Positions 12,513 through 19,650 of a stretch of 25,626 bases of DNA are shown here, piece by piece. The notes beneath the pieces were generated by a model. That model was not told the DNA's origin, searched no databases, and worked only from the letters and a program-made list of their open reading frames with translations. The stretch comes from a virus, in the IMG/VR virus record IMGVR_UViG_3300005581_000114, positions 1-25,626 of that record, one strand, 5' to 3'. Position numbers and translations under genes: made by a program. Each line of letters begins with the position of its first letter. Within the stretch, counting starts at the first letter, position 1.

Positions 12513-14011
12513 GGATTCACCGCCCCCATCGCCAAGATCATTTGCGGCTTATTTGTTTTGATGGCTTTAACGACGGCTGCCGCACCTTTTTCTGTGGCCT
12601 TCACAACGGGATCTTTCCCGCGATTCAACATAGCAGCAAAGATCGTGGAAAATGCCTCCTGAGATCCTTTCTGCATTGCTCCGGCAAGCCGTGGCTCTTC
12701 TTGCTTTTGCTTGTTCTTTTCCCAGTCAGGCGAGCCGAACCAGTTCTCAAACATTCCGCCCAGGGCTCCCGCTTGAATCTTTGCACGGTCTGCGATTCCC
12801 TGAGCACCCATTTTTGCACCGGCGAACTTGCCCTGCAGTTTTTCGAATAGGCTTGTGGCCGCTTCTGCTGTCGTCCTCGGAACTTCGCGATCCATCCACT
12901 TCCGGTTAAACCCCGGATTCGCTGCGCCTGGTTTCGTCATGTCATTTTGGGCACCAGCATTTGCCAGTTTGCCCATAAGGGCATTGAGTCGCCCCTGTGC
13001 GTCTGCCAAGTTCTGCGGCTTGCCCTCCGGTCTGAGATCGTTGATATTCACCCCAGCGAACGGGTTTAGCAATGCAGACCAGTCAATCTCACTCACCTGA
13101 TCGATCATGCTGTTCAGCATGTCTGACCAGTGAAGCTTGATTGTTTCCATGCCAACATCGAATGAGGCTACGATCACATCACCGAGGAACTTCCAGCGTG
13201 CGTCTCCGAGAGCATTAAACGCGGCTAAAATCTTATTCGCTTCGCTGACGATTTCGGTTAGTTTTGGCAGCACCATCTCGCCTAAATCTCTCCCGATGGT
13301 TTTGAAATTGTCCATGAGTGTGGATGTTTGCCCTTCAAACGTCTTGCTCATGTCCTGCATCATGCCCGCAAACGCACCGCCCTCCGATGTCATCGCCTTT
13401 AACGCACGCTCAAGATGCCCAAAGTTGACCTGCCCTTTTTCGACAGCGTCACGAACATTGCCAAACTCTTTAGCCAGTTCAGCAGTAACATTTATTCCCC
13501 GTCCCTGCAATTGGTTTATGTCCTCCATAAACAGCCGCCCCTGAATTCTGGCTTTGCCATACAGCTCGGCAAGTTCCGTAAGTGGAATACCCATGCCTGC
13601 CGACAAGTCACCCAGCGTCTGCAGTTCACTGATGACAGTTCCAGCATTTCCGCCAAACGCAATCAGCTGTTTCGCGGCTTGAGTAATCTCCATCGATTCG
13701 AACGGTGTATCCGCTGCAAACTTATTGATGTCCGCCATGACAGCCGTGGCAGACTCCGCTGAACCTGTCAGCACTTTGAACTGGACGGCCGCCGTTTCCG
13801 CCGTTGCGGCGAGATTCACCGTTTCTTTCGCAAGGCCGAAAATGCCTGTGACTGCACTTTTGCCGATGTCATACAGCGCCAGCCCGGAAACGATCTTGCC
13901 AACGTCCGCGACGAAGGAGCGTGCCTCGCCTCGTGCGTTTTGCAAACCGCTTTGAAACTTGCGACCGTCGATTCCCAGCCGTGTTACGAGATCGCCAGCA
14001 ATGACAGCCAT
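12509..14011 (-). CDS. Tail tape measure protein, short
   Basis: A 500-residue protein. Residues 1-65 are an N-terminal tape-measure start (VTRLGIDGRKFQSGL) with a hydrophobic stretch around 38-62. Residues 70-230 carry the conserved tape measure domain (AVQFKVLTGSAESA, FAADTPFESMEITQAAKQLIAFG, GRLFMEDINQLQGRGI). The rest is helical and Ala/Lys-rich. It sets tail length and is a scaffold for the tube. At roughly 0.15 nm per residue it predicts a tail of only about 75 nm, short for a siphovirus. The start overlaps the stop of the frameshift extension by one base. Confidence 0.85.
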   Translation of the reverse strand: MAVIAGDLVTRLGIDGRKFQSGLQNARGEARSFVADVGKIVSGLALYDIGKSAVTGIFGLAKETVNLAATAETAAVQFKVLTGSAESATAVMADINKFAADTPFESMEITQAAKQLIAFGGNAGTVISELQTLGDLSAGMGIPLTELAELYGKARIQGRLFMEDINQLQGRGINVTAELAKEFGNVRDAVEKGQVNFGHLERALKAMTSEGGAFAGMMQDMSKTFEGQTSTLMDNFKTIGRDLGEMVLPKLTEIVSEANKILAAFNALGDARWKFLGDVIVASFDVGMETIKLHWSDMLNSMIDQVSEIDWSALLNPFAGVNINDLRPEGKPQNLADAQGRLNALMGKLANAGAQNDMTKPGAANPGFNRKWMDREVPRTTAEAATSLFEKLQGKFAGAKMGAQGIADRAKIQAGALGGMFENWFGSPDWEKNKQKQEEPRLAGAMQKGSQEAFSTIFAAMLNRGKDPVVKATEKGAAAVVKAIKTNKPQMILAMGAVNP

Positions 14012-14331
14012 CAGGTTTTCCTTGCTCCTATCGCCTCCAATGCCGCAATCGCAACATCATCATCGACAGGCTTGTCCTTTTTGCTTTCGATCCACCACGC
14101 AAACGCTGCTGGGCTCACGTTTTCCTGCCCAAGAAATCCCGCAATCATCATTGCCAGCCGAGTCATGATTTCGTTCGTTCCGCGACTTCCGATCGGCTCG
14201 ATTAAATCCTTTGCACACCACTCGTCGAACTGAGCGTGCGTCATTCGATCCATCATTCCATCAACGTCTGTTGTGTGCTCGACAAATTCAGCCAGCCGAA
14301 GTGCCGTTAGCCTTCGATGGCTTCTTCTGAG
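14011..14331 (-). CDS. Tail assembly chaperone, T extension made by -1 frameshift
   Basis: This 106-codon frame has no stop from the slippery site to 14011 and joins the preceding G-like protein by a -1 shift, giving a fusion of about 231 residues. Read from the slip it gives TALRLAEFVEHTTDVDG followed by MMDRMTHAQFDEW, and later AAFAWWIESKKDKP. In lambda-like phages gpG and gpGT are made in this way between the tail tube and tape measure genes, and help the tape measure fold and tube assembly. An isolated start at 14256 (81 residues) is possible but leaves a 50-bp gap otherwise unusual in this operon. Confidence 0.7.
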   Translation of the reverse strand, partial: LRRSHRRLTALRLAEFVEHTTDVDGMMDRMTHAQFDEWCAKDLIEPIGSRGTNEIMTRLAMMIAGFLGQENVSPAAFAWWIESKKDKPVDDDVAIAALEAIGARKT

Positions 14332-14705
14332 TTTTTTGTGAGGGCCTCCAGGTCCTGCCCAGTGAATCCGGATAGATCCAAAGCCACGTTAACGAGTCGT
14401 TCGACAACATCCCCACGACGTTGCCCGAGTGCTGCGATCTGGTCGAACGTGAATAGTTTCACACCGTCATCATTCCGGCAGCATTCAACCAGAATTCGCT
14501 CCCGGATCTCTGTCTTCTGCTTTGCTCGCTGCACTTTCGACAACCGAGCCTGGCGATCATCGAATTCCGTCCGCTCGCGAGGTGTCATTCCCCAAACCGG
14601 GATAACTTTACCCTCTCCGAGTTCCGGGACAGGAACGTCAATTTTCTGGCGTTCCAGTGCTGGTGATGTCAAAAACTCTTCCGCCGAAACTACCGACCTC
14701 GTCAC
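14307..14705 (-). CDS. Tail assembly chaperone, G-like protein
   Basis: A 132-residue protein between tail tube and tape measure genes, the usual position of gpG. It is charged, helical in the centre (GMTPRERTEFDDRQARLSKV) and ends in EALTKNSEEAIEG. The codons ACA AAA AAC eight codons before the stop form the slippery heptamer A AAA AAC. Fold and mechanism are consistent with a chaperone that binds the tape measure. It is coupled by ATGA to the upstream acidic protein. Confidence 0.7.
   Translation of the reverse strand: MTRSVVSAEEFLTSPALERQKIDVPVPELGEGKVIPVWGMTPRERTEFDDRQARLSKVQRAKQKTEIRERILVECCRNDDGVKLFTFDQIAALGQRRGDVVERLVNVALDLSGFTGQDLEALTKNSEEAIEG
14331..14337 (-). promoter_or_regulatory. 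Programmed -1 ribosomal frameshift site A AAA AAC
   Basis: Minus strand, zero frame ACA AAA AAC TCA. It fits X XXY YYZ. Eight bases downstream AGCC-ATCGAA-GGCT can form a 4-bp GC hairpin, and further GGCT copies allow alternative or pseudoknot pairing. After the slip the new frame reads CTC AGA AGA and stays open to 14011. Confidence 0.75.
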
Positions 14706-15016
14706 TCGTCGTCCTCCTCGTTTTCGTCTTGCTCTTCATCATCGTCCGCCATGCCTTTGCCGCTTAAAAGACGGTCCATTGCTGCCTTGGCTGCCGCGAT
14801 TTGTGCCTCTGATCGATTGCACGCATTGCGACATTCCTCATCGGCTGGCGTGGCTAATCCATTAAGCACCAACGACACACAATCAGCCAGCGCAAACTCA
14901 TCACGACAAATGATGGTTCCTGCCTTGATTACCTTTTTGCCGACCGCGTTTTCGCTGACGTATTTCGGAAAACAGTTTACGTCGGCATCAATATCTCTGT
15001 TTGTTAAGCACTTCAC
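14702..15016 (-). CDS. Hypothetical protein with acidic tail, tail cluster
   Basis: A 104-residue protein between the tail tube and the chaperone genes. The first 85 residues contain five Cys, and the last 16 are almost entirely Asp/Glu. It has an ATGA overlap with the G-like gene. It may be a small chaperone or an assembly factor. No family recognised. Confidence 0.65.
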   Translation of the reverse strand: MKCLTNRDIDADVNCFPKYVSENAVGKKVIKAGTIICRDEFALADCVSLVLNGLATPADEECRNACNRSEAQIAAAKAAMDRLLSGKGMADDDEEQDENEEDDE

Positions 15017-15028
15017 AGTGTCACCTCA

Positions 15029-15466
15029 TCAGGTAGGCAATACAGGGCACCCGGAATGCTTTAGTGTCACGCTTGCTGCGAGTCCATCCGACGCTTCGCC
15101 AGTGATCGAAAAGCCAACGCCCGCCGCCACGAGCGTCATCTCCGTGGATGCCGTGTTCGCGAACACGATTTTCCAGTTGGTCTTGTTTGCCGTTCCGTTG
15201 GTATTCAAACAGGCTGACGTTACAAGATCGTGGATATCCTGATGTCCTGCCAACGCCGGATCATGCAGCAGCTCGAATGTGGTTGAGCCGCCCTCAACAT
15301 ACCCGGTCGGGTCGTATTCGACTCCGGCCGTTCCGTCCAGCGTCCGGCTGTCATACGTTTCTGTTTCCAGACCATCGACGCCGAACGATCGAACCTGAGC
15401 CACTGGCGTATATGTCGTGCCAGATGCTAACGACAGGACAGTTCCTTTTACTTTCAACTTTGCCAT
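15029..15466 (-). CDS. Major tail tube protein
   Basis: A 145-residue protein with the pattern of small tail tube subunits: a first strand KLKVKGTVLSLASG, TYTPVAQVRSF, the loop ETETYDSRTLDGTAGVEYDPTG (split here for reading; residues 35-56), then the beta-hairpin and helix SDGLAASVTLKHSG. Hexameric rings of this fold build the siphovirus tail tube. It lies after the tail completion gene and before the chaperones, which is the standard order. Confidence 0.8.
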   Translation of the reverse strand: MAKLKVKGTVLSLASGTTYTPVAQVRSFGVDGLETETYDSRTLDGTAGVEYDPTGYVEGGSTTFELLHDPALAGHQDIHDLVTSACLNTNGTANKTNWKIVFANTASTEMTLVAAGVGFSITGEASDGLAASVTLKHSGCPVLPT

Positions 15467-15479
15467 TTCTCAGGCCCCT

Positions 15480-15881
15480 TCAAGTGTTGTAATGGACCGT
15501 CAGATCCAGAGTGACCACGAACACACCAACATCTGAGCCATCTTGAGGAGGCTCATAATCGTCTGATTCATCATTCATTAAAACAGCCCCGATTGTGAAG
15601 CTGCCCGCTGTTCCGCTGTAGTCGTCGATGAATACTCTCACAGCGTTTGCTAAGCTCTCGGCCTGTACGGATGACTTGGCTTTGCAATCAATATCGAAGT
15701 CGATAAATCGCAACCGGCCACTGGCTCCATCCAACGTTGCGTTTTCTTCGCTGCCCATTTGCGTGATGATTACATGAGGAAAGATTGCATTCTGCGGGGC
15801 GCGATTGACATACACTCGGCTGCTGCAAATTGCAGACACCGTCGCTTCGCCCGTCAGAAGTGAAACCAATCCGCTTTTCAT
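15480..15881 (-). CDS. Tail completion protein, DUF3168 family
   Basis: A 133-residue protein starting MKSGLVSLLTG, then VSAICSSRVYVNRAPQNAIFPHVIITQMG, residues 16-44, the usual start of DUF3168 proteins. RFIDFDIDCKAKS and the helix AESLANAVRVFIDD complete the fold, and the end VVTLDLTVHYN is also typical. It caps the tail so that it can join the head. It shares ATGA with the upstream gene. Confidence 0.8.
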   Translation of the reverse strand: MKSGLVSLLTGEATVSAICSSRVYVNRAPQNAIFPHVIITQMGSEENATLDGASGRLRFIDFDIDCKAKSSVQAESLANAVRVFIDDYSGTAGSFTIGAVLMNDESDDYEPPQDGSDVGVFVVTLDLTVHYNT

Positions 15882-16378
15882 AGTCGTTTCTTTGCCAGCC
15901 TTGCCGCTTCTTTCTCGATGCCTACCTCGATGTTCGTTTTCAGAATTGCCGCGATTTCGCCCCTTGCTGCCCCGACGACCTCACTCACTCCGATGGCCTG
16001 TTTTGGCATTCGCCCGGTTCGTTTACCATTCTTCGTACGTCGCTCGCCAGTCCCAACGAACCACCAGTGAACGTTCCTTGCTCCGATACCAACGCCTTTT
16101 TTGCCCGATCGCTCTTTAGGGTTCGTCTCTCGTTTTCTACTGACGCCTGCTCCGACTTTATTACCGGCTAATCCGCCGTTGTATTTCGTTTTGATCGACC
16201 GCGACTTGATTGACTTCTTGATGTCCTTGTAGCGACTTGGAATGGTCGCCTTGACCTTCTTTACGGCCAACCGCCCGGCCTTTCCGAGTGCCGGTCTCGC
16301 GATTCTGTTTGCCATTCCTTTCGACAATTCGCGAAATACTCTGTCCAAATCCTCAAAACCCGACACTGCCGACATCAC
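15878..16378 (-). CDS. HK97 gp10-like neck/tail-joining protein
   Basis: A 166-residue basic protein with the gp10-like plan: N-terminal helix DLDRVFRELSKGMANRIARPAL, then KAGRLAVKKVKATIP, an Arg/Lys-rich middle, VHWWFVGTGER (the common HxxxFxEfGT motif), and a terminal helix EKEAARLAKKRL. It lies between the head-closure and DUF3168 genes, as in HK97-like phages. Very high Lys/Arg content (about one in four residues) fits contact with DNA or with the tail terminator. Confidence 0.75.
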   Translation of the reverse strand: MMSAVSGFEDLDRVFRELSKGMANRIARPALGKAGRLAVKKVKATIPSRYKDIKKSIKSRSIKTKYNGGLAGNKVGAGVSRKRETNPKERSGKKGVGIGARNVHWWFVGTGERRTKNGKRTGRMPKQAIGVSEVVGAARGEIAAILKTNIEVGIEKEAARLAKKRL

Positions 16379-16722
16379 ACCGCTCGCTTCGTCTGAATCT
16401 CGATTTCCATGTGATTCAAATCAATGTCGATCACACTCAGAATCTCGTATGTGTTGCCCTCGTGAATCAGCCGCATGGCAGGTAATGCGTCAGCTAATTC
16501 CGGCGTCCAGTCCGCTTTCCACACATGCGACACATCCGCATTTGTTTGCTGGACTTTCCAGAACTCTCTGCCGCCTTTACTCATTACCGAGCACCAAGCT
16601 GTGCAGTGCTGCCCCCAGTTTGCATTTGTTGTCTGATCAATCTGGCCGTGAGCGTCCACGGTTTGCCCGATCAGTTTTTCAATGCGAACGAGTTTGTCGC
16701 GTGTTTGGCAGTCGTGTTTCAT
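16375..16722 (-). CDS. Head closure (head-tail adaptor) protein, SPP1 gp16-like
   Basis: A 115-residue protein. The order NANWGQHCTAWCSVM, GREFWKVQQTNADVSHVWKADW (split: residues 51-72), MRLIHEGNTYEILSV and MEIEIQTKRAV matches the small beta-barrel of head closure proteins of the gp16/FII type. I chose ATG at 16722 because it makes an ATGA overlap with the upstream stop; a start 27 bases earlier has none. It joins the connector to the tail. Confidence 0.75.
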   Translation of the reverse strand: MKHDCQTRDKLVRIEKLIGQTVDAHGQIDQTTNANWGQHCTAWCSVMSKGGREFWKVQQTNADVSHVWKADWTPELADALPAMRLIHEGNTYEILSVIDIDLNHMEIEIQTKRAV

Positions 16723-17303
16723 GCCCACACCTTGTGAAACGCCGTCCATTGCAGTTCAGAAACCAACGCCTTGTAACGTGCATTCGATCCCTCGCAGCCA
16801 TCGCGATGCGTTCGGCAATACTCCACGATCGCCAGTCTCGCTGCCGGAGGAACACTGGCTGCCGTTGCACCGTATCCCGCCTGCATGGTGATGACGACTT
16901 TGTTTGGCCGCTCCTCCTGTGTGATGGGCCAGCTCTGTGATTCCTTCAACACGATTCGCGGAGGCACGCTTGTCAGGTCGGTGTAATACTTTGCCGAATC
17001 GAACGTCGTCAGCGTGTCGTCTTGATCATAATACTTGATGTGCGCGATGGACTGAATCGGAGCCATCCGGATTTCAATGTCGCCATAGGTGCCAGGAAAG
17101 TCCTGAATGTGCATTTCCACCGTCTGCGTGATCAGCCGTCGATAACATTCACTTTCAATTGTTGTTCGTGCGGACTTCAGCAGGTCTTGCAGTTCCGTGT
17201 CGAAGTGGCACGTTGTGATGCGAAGACGTGTTTTCAGTTCGTCGAGCGTGAGGGGCTCGATGGTCGGCCCCGTGGTCGTTTTGAAGGTTGGGCTTGGGTG
17301 CAT
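16719..17303 (-). CDS. Head-tail connector protein, gp6-like
   Basis: A 194-residue protein with the conserved helical start of HK97 gp6/SPP1 gp15-type adaptors (PLTLDELKTRLRITT, DTELQDLLKSARTTIESECYRR), then TVEMHIQDFPG with a beta region and RIVLKESQSWP, ITMQAGYGATAASVPPAARLAI near the end. These features define the family. It forms a ring below the portal. It overlaps the upstream 75-residue gene by 70 bases. Confidence 0.85.
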   Translation of the reverse strand: MHPSPTFKTTTGPTIEPLTLDELKTRLRITTCHFDTELQDLLKSARTTIESECYRRLITQTVEMHIQDFPGTYGDIEIRMAPIQSIAHIKYYDQDDTLTTFDSAKYYTDLTSVPPRIVLKESQSWPITQEERPNKVVITMQAGYGATAASVPPAARLAIVEYCRTHRDGCEGSNARYKALVSELQWTAFHKVWA

Positions 17304-17461
17304 TTAGAGTCCTCGTTCTCAAATTCGTTTGACCATCGAGCAATCCCGCGTCTGACCAGTTCTGCCGCTGGCCCCCGTCCGATCACCGTGTTTACGAAGC
17401 CGACTGGCAGCCCGTTCCACGGTTTAAGTAAGACAATCACAGCCCGTTTTCCTTTCGCCAT
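17234..17461 (-). CDS. Small phage head-region protein
   Basis: A 75-residue protein: KRAVIVLLKPWNGLPVGFV, residues 5-23, then AAELVRRGIARW, residues 32-43. This strand-loop-helix plan is common among tiny proteins encoded between capsid and connector genes of siphoviruses; the C-terminal 30 residues are basic and disordered. It overlaps both neighbours (25 and 70 bases). Role unknown. Confidence 0.55.
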   Translation of the reverse strand: MAKGKRAVIVLLKPWNGLPVGFVNTVIGRGPAAELVRRGIARWSNEFENEDSKCTQAQPSKRPRGRPSSPSRSTN

Positions 17462-18564
17462 TCATGCACGTAGATGTGCTTGGGTTGCAAGTCTGAATCG
17501 AACATCGCAACTGTTTCTTCTAGATGCCCGATCGACACTGAAGGAGCCACGTAAATCGTCTTTCCCGCTAGTCGCCACTGATGCCAGAACCAAATATCAT
17601 CATCAAGCTTGTTGTCCGACCAGTTCCCGCTTTCGTCGTGCTGCGACCAGAACCACGGCTTCTTCACTTCTCGCAACGCATTAACGCGAATAAGCGTCAG
17701 GCCAAAATGAGCCGTGGTCGCTTTAATTGGACGGCCGTCGACTTGTACGTGTTCATCCTGCACGCCGGTGCCAGTCGTCATCAGCGGATACTTTCCGCCG
17801 CGTCGACACTGCAAAGCTGCCAGAGCGTCGATCTGTGGATTCGCCGCAAACAGCTCGAACAAATCGGAAATATGCTTTTGATTAAAAAGGCTGTCTGAAT
17901 CCAGTGACAGAATCCAGTCGATGTTTTTGTCGACAGCGTCTTGAAACATGCGTTGCATACACTGGCCCCAGAACACGCCTTGCGTTGTCGTGAGGTCAAT
18001 CTTATGTGGCTTCAAAGCTTGCTCAATGATCGTTCTGGCTGCGACCGCTTCGTAACGCGGAAGAGTTAAATACGCACCGACTTTTACGGTCAATGCTTTC
18101 TTGGCGGCTGCCGCTGGCTTCACGCCCTCTAAATTCAGTGAGCATGGATGAGCCGCCGTGTCTGTGTTTGGCGATTCCCATCGCTTGACGCTTTGCAGTC
18201 CGAAGTGCTCCATGTGAGCCCGTAAGCGTGTTTCGTTCCATGCTGATTTATGAAAGTCGTTGTCGTCAGTTTGTCCGCCCATGATAATAAATGGCCACTC
18301 GTCCGGATCTGCCTTTTCCTTCGCCTCAATGTCTGGGACTGCCAGCCGAATACGTCCGCCGGGCTTCAGAACTCGCGTCCATTCCTTTAGGGCTTCTTGG
18401 GCGTCCGCAAAGCTGAAGTGCTCGAGGATGTGTGAGGCTCTGATCTCATCCACGGAATTGTCGGCGTACTGCAACGGAAACGCCTCCGAACCAAACTTGC
18501 GGTCGATCGGAGTGAATCCTGGGATAACGGTTGAGCCTGCGCCGATGTTCAGTTTTAGAGACAT
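17437..18564 (-). CDS. Two-domain methyltransferase-glycosyltransferase fusion
   Basis: A 375-residue protein of two enzyme domains. Residues 1-140 are a class I methyltransferase: LNIGAG (5-10), SVDEIRASHILEHF (37-50) and WTRVLKPGGRIRLAVPD (62-78). After an Ala/Lys linker, residues 165-375 form a GT-A glycosyltransferase: YLTLPRYEAVAARTIIEQ, the acidic DSD at 222-224 within WILSLDSDSLF, DDDIWFWHQW (321-330) and H347. No membrane segments. It probably methylates and extends the same glycan. It sits in the head-tail module, an unusual place, and overlaps the FkbM-like gene by 10 bases. The substrate could be a virion glycan or a host surface glycan. Confidence 0.8.
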   Translation of the reverse strand: MSLKLNIGAGSTVIPGFTPIDRKFGSEAFPLQYADNSVDEIRASHILEHFSFADAQEALKEWTRVLKPGGRIRLAVPDIEAKEKADPDEWPFIIMGGQTDDNDFHKSAWNETRLRAHMEHFGLQSVKRWESPNTDTAAHPCSLNLEGVKPAAAAKKALTVKVGAYLTLPRYEAVAARTIIEQALKPHKIDLTTTQGVFWGQCMQRMFQDAVDKNIDWILSLDSDSLFNQKHISDLFELFAANPQIDALAALQCRRGGKYPLMTTGTGVQDEHVQVDGRPIKATTAHFGLTLIRVNALREVKKPWFWSQHDESGNWSDNKLDDDIWFWHQWRLAGKTIYVAPSVSIGHLEETVAMFDSDLQPKHIYVHEWRKENGL

Positions 18565-19145
18565 GTGTTTTCAATAAAAAGAGCGTTGCAGTGAGTCGTT
18601 GCCACGAGCGTGTAGCCTTTTGAGGCTCCAAGCTGCGTTATTTGTTCAAGTCCGGCCTGTGCCGGGTATGGCTCGCCACGCAAAGGAACTGGCATTGATC
18701 GGCCCTGCGTGCTGATTTCCACGAGCATGACTCGCGGCCTGATTTCAACCATGTCGTGCCAAAGCCAGTAGTCCTGTCCGTCAATGTCGATAATTCCGAG
18801 GTCAGGCGTGCGGTTGATTGTGGTTCGAATGAGCATGTCATCCAGGTCACCGCACGTTCCGAAAATGCACGCTGACTGCTGCCCGAATTCAGCCTGCAGT
18901 TTGTTAAAGTGCCGCTGGTCGGCCTCAATCAGCACCGCATACCAGCCAAGTTCGCGAAGTCGTAATGTATTGGAAAAGAACCGACCGTCAGCTGCTCCAA
19001 TTTCAAAGCAGTGACGGTTTTTCGGTCCAATTTTATCAAGCGCAAACGCGATCAATCCGTCCTCACCAAATTGTGTGTAGACGTTAAAGGCTTTCCCTTG
19101 CATCCAAGGTGCGACAGCCTCGTAATTGATCGTGCTTCCGCTCAT
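18555..19145 (-). CDS. FkbM-like methyltransferase
   Basis: A 196-residue SAM-dependent methyltransferase. VYTQFGEDGLIAFALDKIG precedes motif I CFEIGAADGRFFSNT (46-60), strand 2 ends in AVLIEAD (E74), and LGIIDIDGQDYWLWHDM (116-132) is the motif IV-like segment seen in FkbM-type phage and LPS-cluster enzymes. The family O-methylates sugars or small molecules. The start overlaps the stop of the preceding gene (TAATG). It sits between head genes with the fusion enzyme next to it, so both probably act on the same glycan. Confidence 0.75.
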   Translation of the reverse strand: MSGSTINYEAVAPWMQGKAFNVYTQFGEDGLIAFALDKIGPKNRHCFEIGAADGRFFSNTLRLRELGWYAVLIEADQRHFNKLQAEFGQQSACIFGTCGDLDDMLIRTTINRTPDLGIIDIDGQDYWLWHDMVEIRPRVMLVEISTQGRSMPVPLRGEPYPAQAGLEQITQLGASKGYTLVATTHCNALFIENTCL

Positions 19146-19567
19146 TACACGAACACTGTCGTGTCAGCCACACTGGTCGTTCCGTTCGGAGAATTCTCGA
19201 GGTCGCTGAGTGTTGCCACTGCGGCAAACGTGACATTGTCGTTGGTCGCAGTTGCTGTGGTGACGGCCAGTCGCAGGTATCGCTTTTTGCCTCGCAGGTC
19301 GACGCCGTAATGCACTTCACGCGCGGCAGTCAAATCCAAGCCTGTTTGTGTGTCAAGCGTTGCAAAATTCGTCACTACGGTGTCGTCAGAATGTGACAGA
19401 ACAAGCGTAGGCCCAACGGCGTTCGTGTTCAGCTCACTGGCAAACGCGACACGAATGGTGGCGTAGTTTGCCCCCTTCGTGTCAAGGTTCGCAGTGTTCG
19501 TTTGTGTGTTTGTTTGCGATCGTGGAGAGATCAGCAACCAGTCATTTACTAATCGTTCTCGAATCAT
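19145..19567 (-). CDS. Hypothetical protein after the capsid gene, possible head decoration
   Basis: A 140-residue Thr/Ala/Asn-rich, beta-rich protein (YATIRVAFASEL, GPTLVLSHSDDT, KRYLRLAVTTATATNDNVTF). No membrane segment, no Cys. The gene follows the capsid gene after 83 bp with its own ribosome site (AAAGGGG). Genes in this place often encode head decoration or head-fibre proteins. That role is an inference; the family is not recognised. Confidence 0.55.
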   Translation of the reverse strand: MIRERLVNDWLLISPRSQTNTQTNTANLDTKGANYATIRVAFASELNTNAVGPTLVLSHSDDTVVTNFATLDTQTGLDLTAAREVHYGVDLRGKKRYLRLAVTTATATNDNVTFAAVATLSDLENSPNGTTSVADTTVFV

Positions 19568-19602
19568 ATTGTTTCCCCTTTGGGATCGTTTTTTTTAGAA
19601 AC

Positions 19603-19629
19603 GCGGAGGACTCACGCCGAGCCCTCCGC
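19603..19629. other. Hairpin between capsid and following gene
   Basis: GCGGAGG (19603-19609) pairs with CCTCCGC (19623-19629) around a 13-base loop in the 83-bp intergenic space. No T-run follows it on the minus strand (an A-run does), so it is more likely an mRNA-stabilising 3' structure for capsid mRNA, or a weak attenuator, than a full terminator. Confidence 0.4.
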
Positions 19630-19650
19630 AGTCAGGCTGCCGTTAGCCGA

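Noticed and set aside
14011-14256. Independent 81-residue gene starting at 14256
   Set aside because: Upstream codons in the same frame stay open to the A AAA AAC heptamer, and the position matches the T extension of phage tail chaperones. It is kept as part of a frameshift product.
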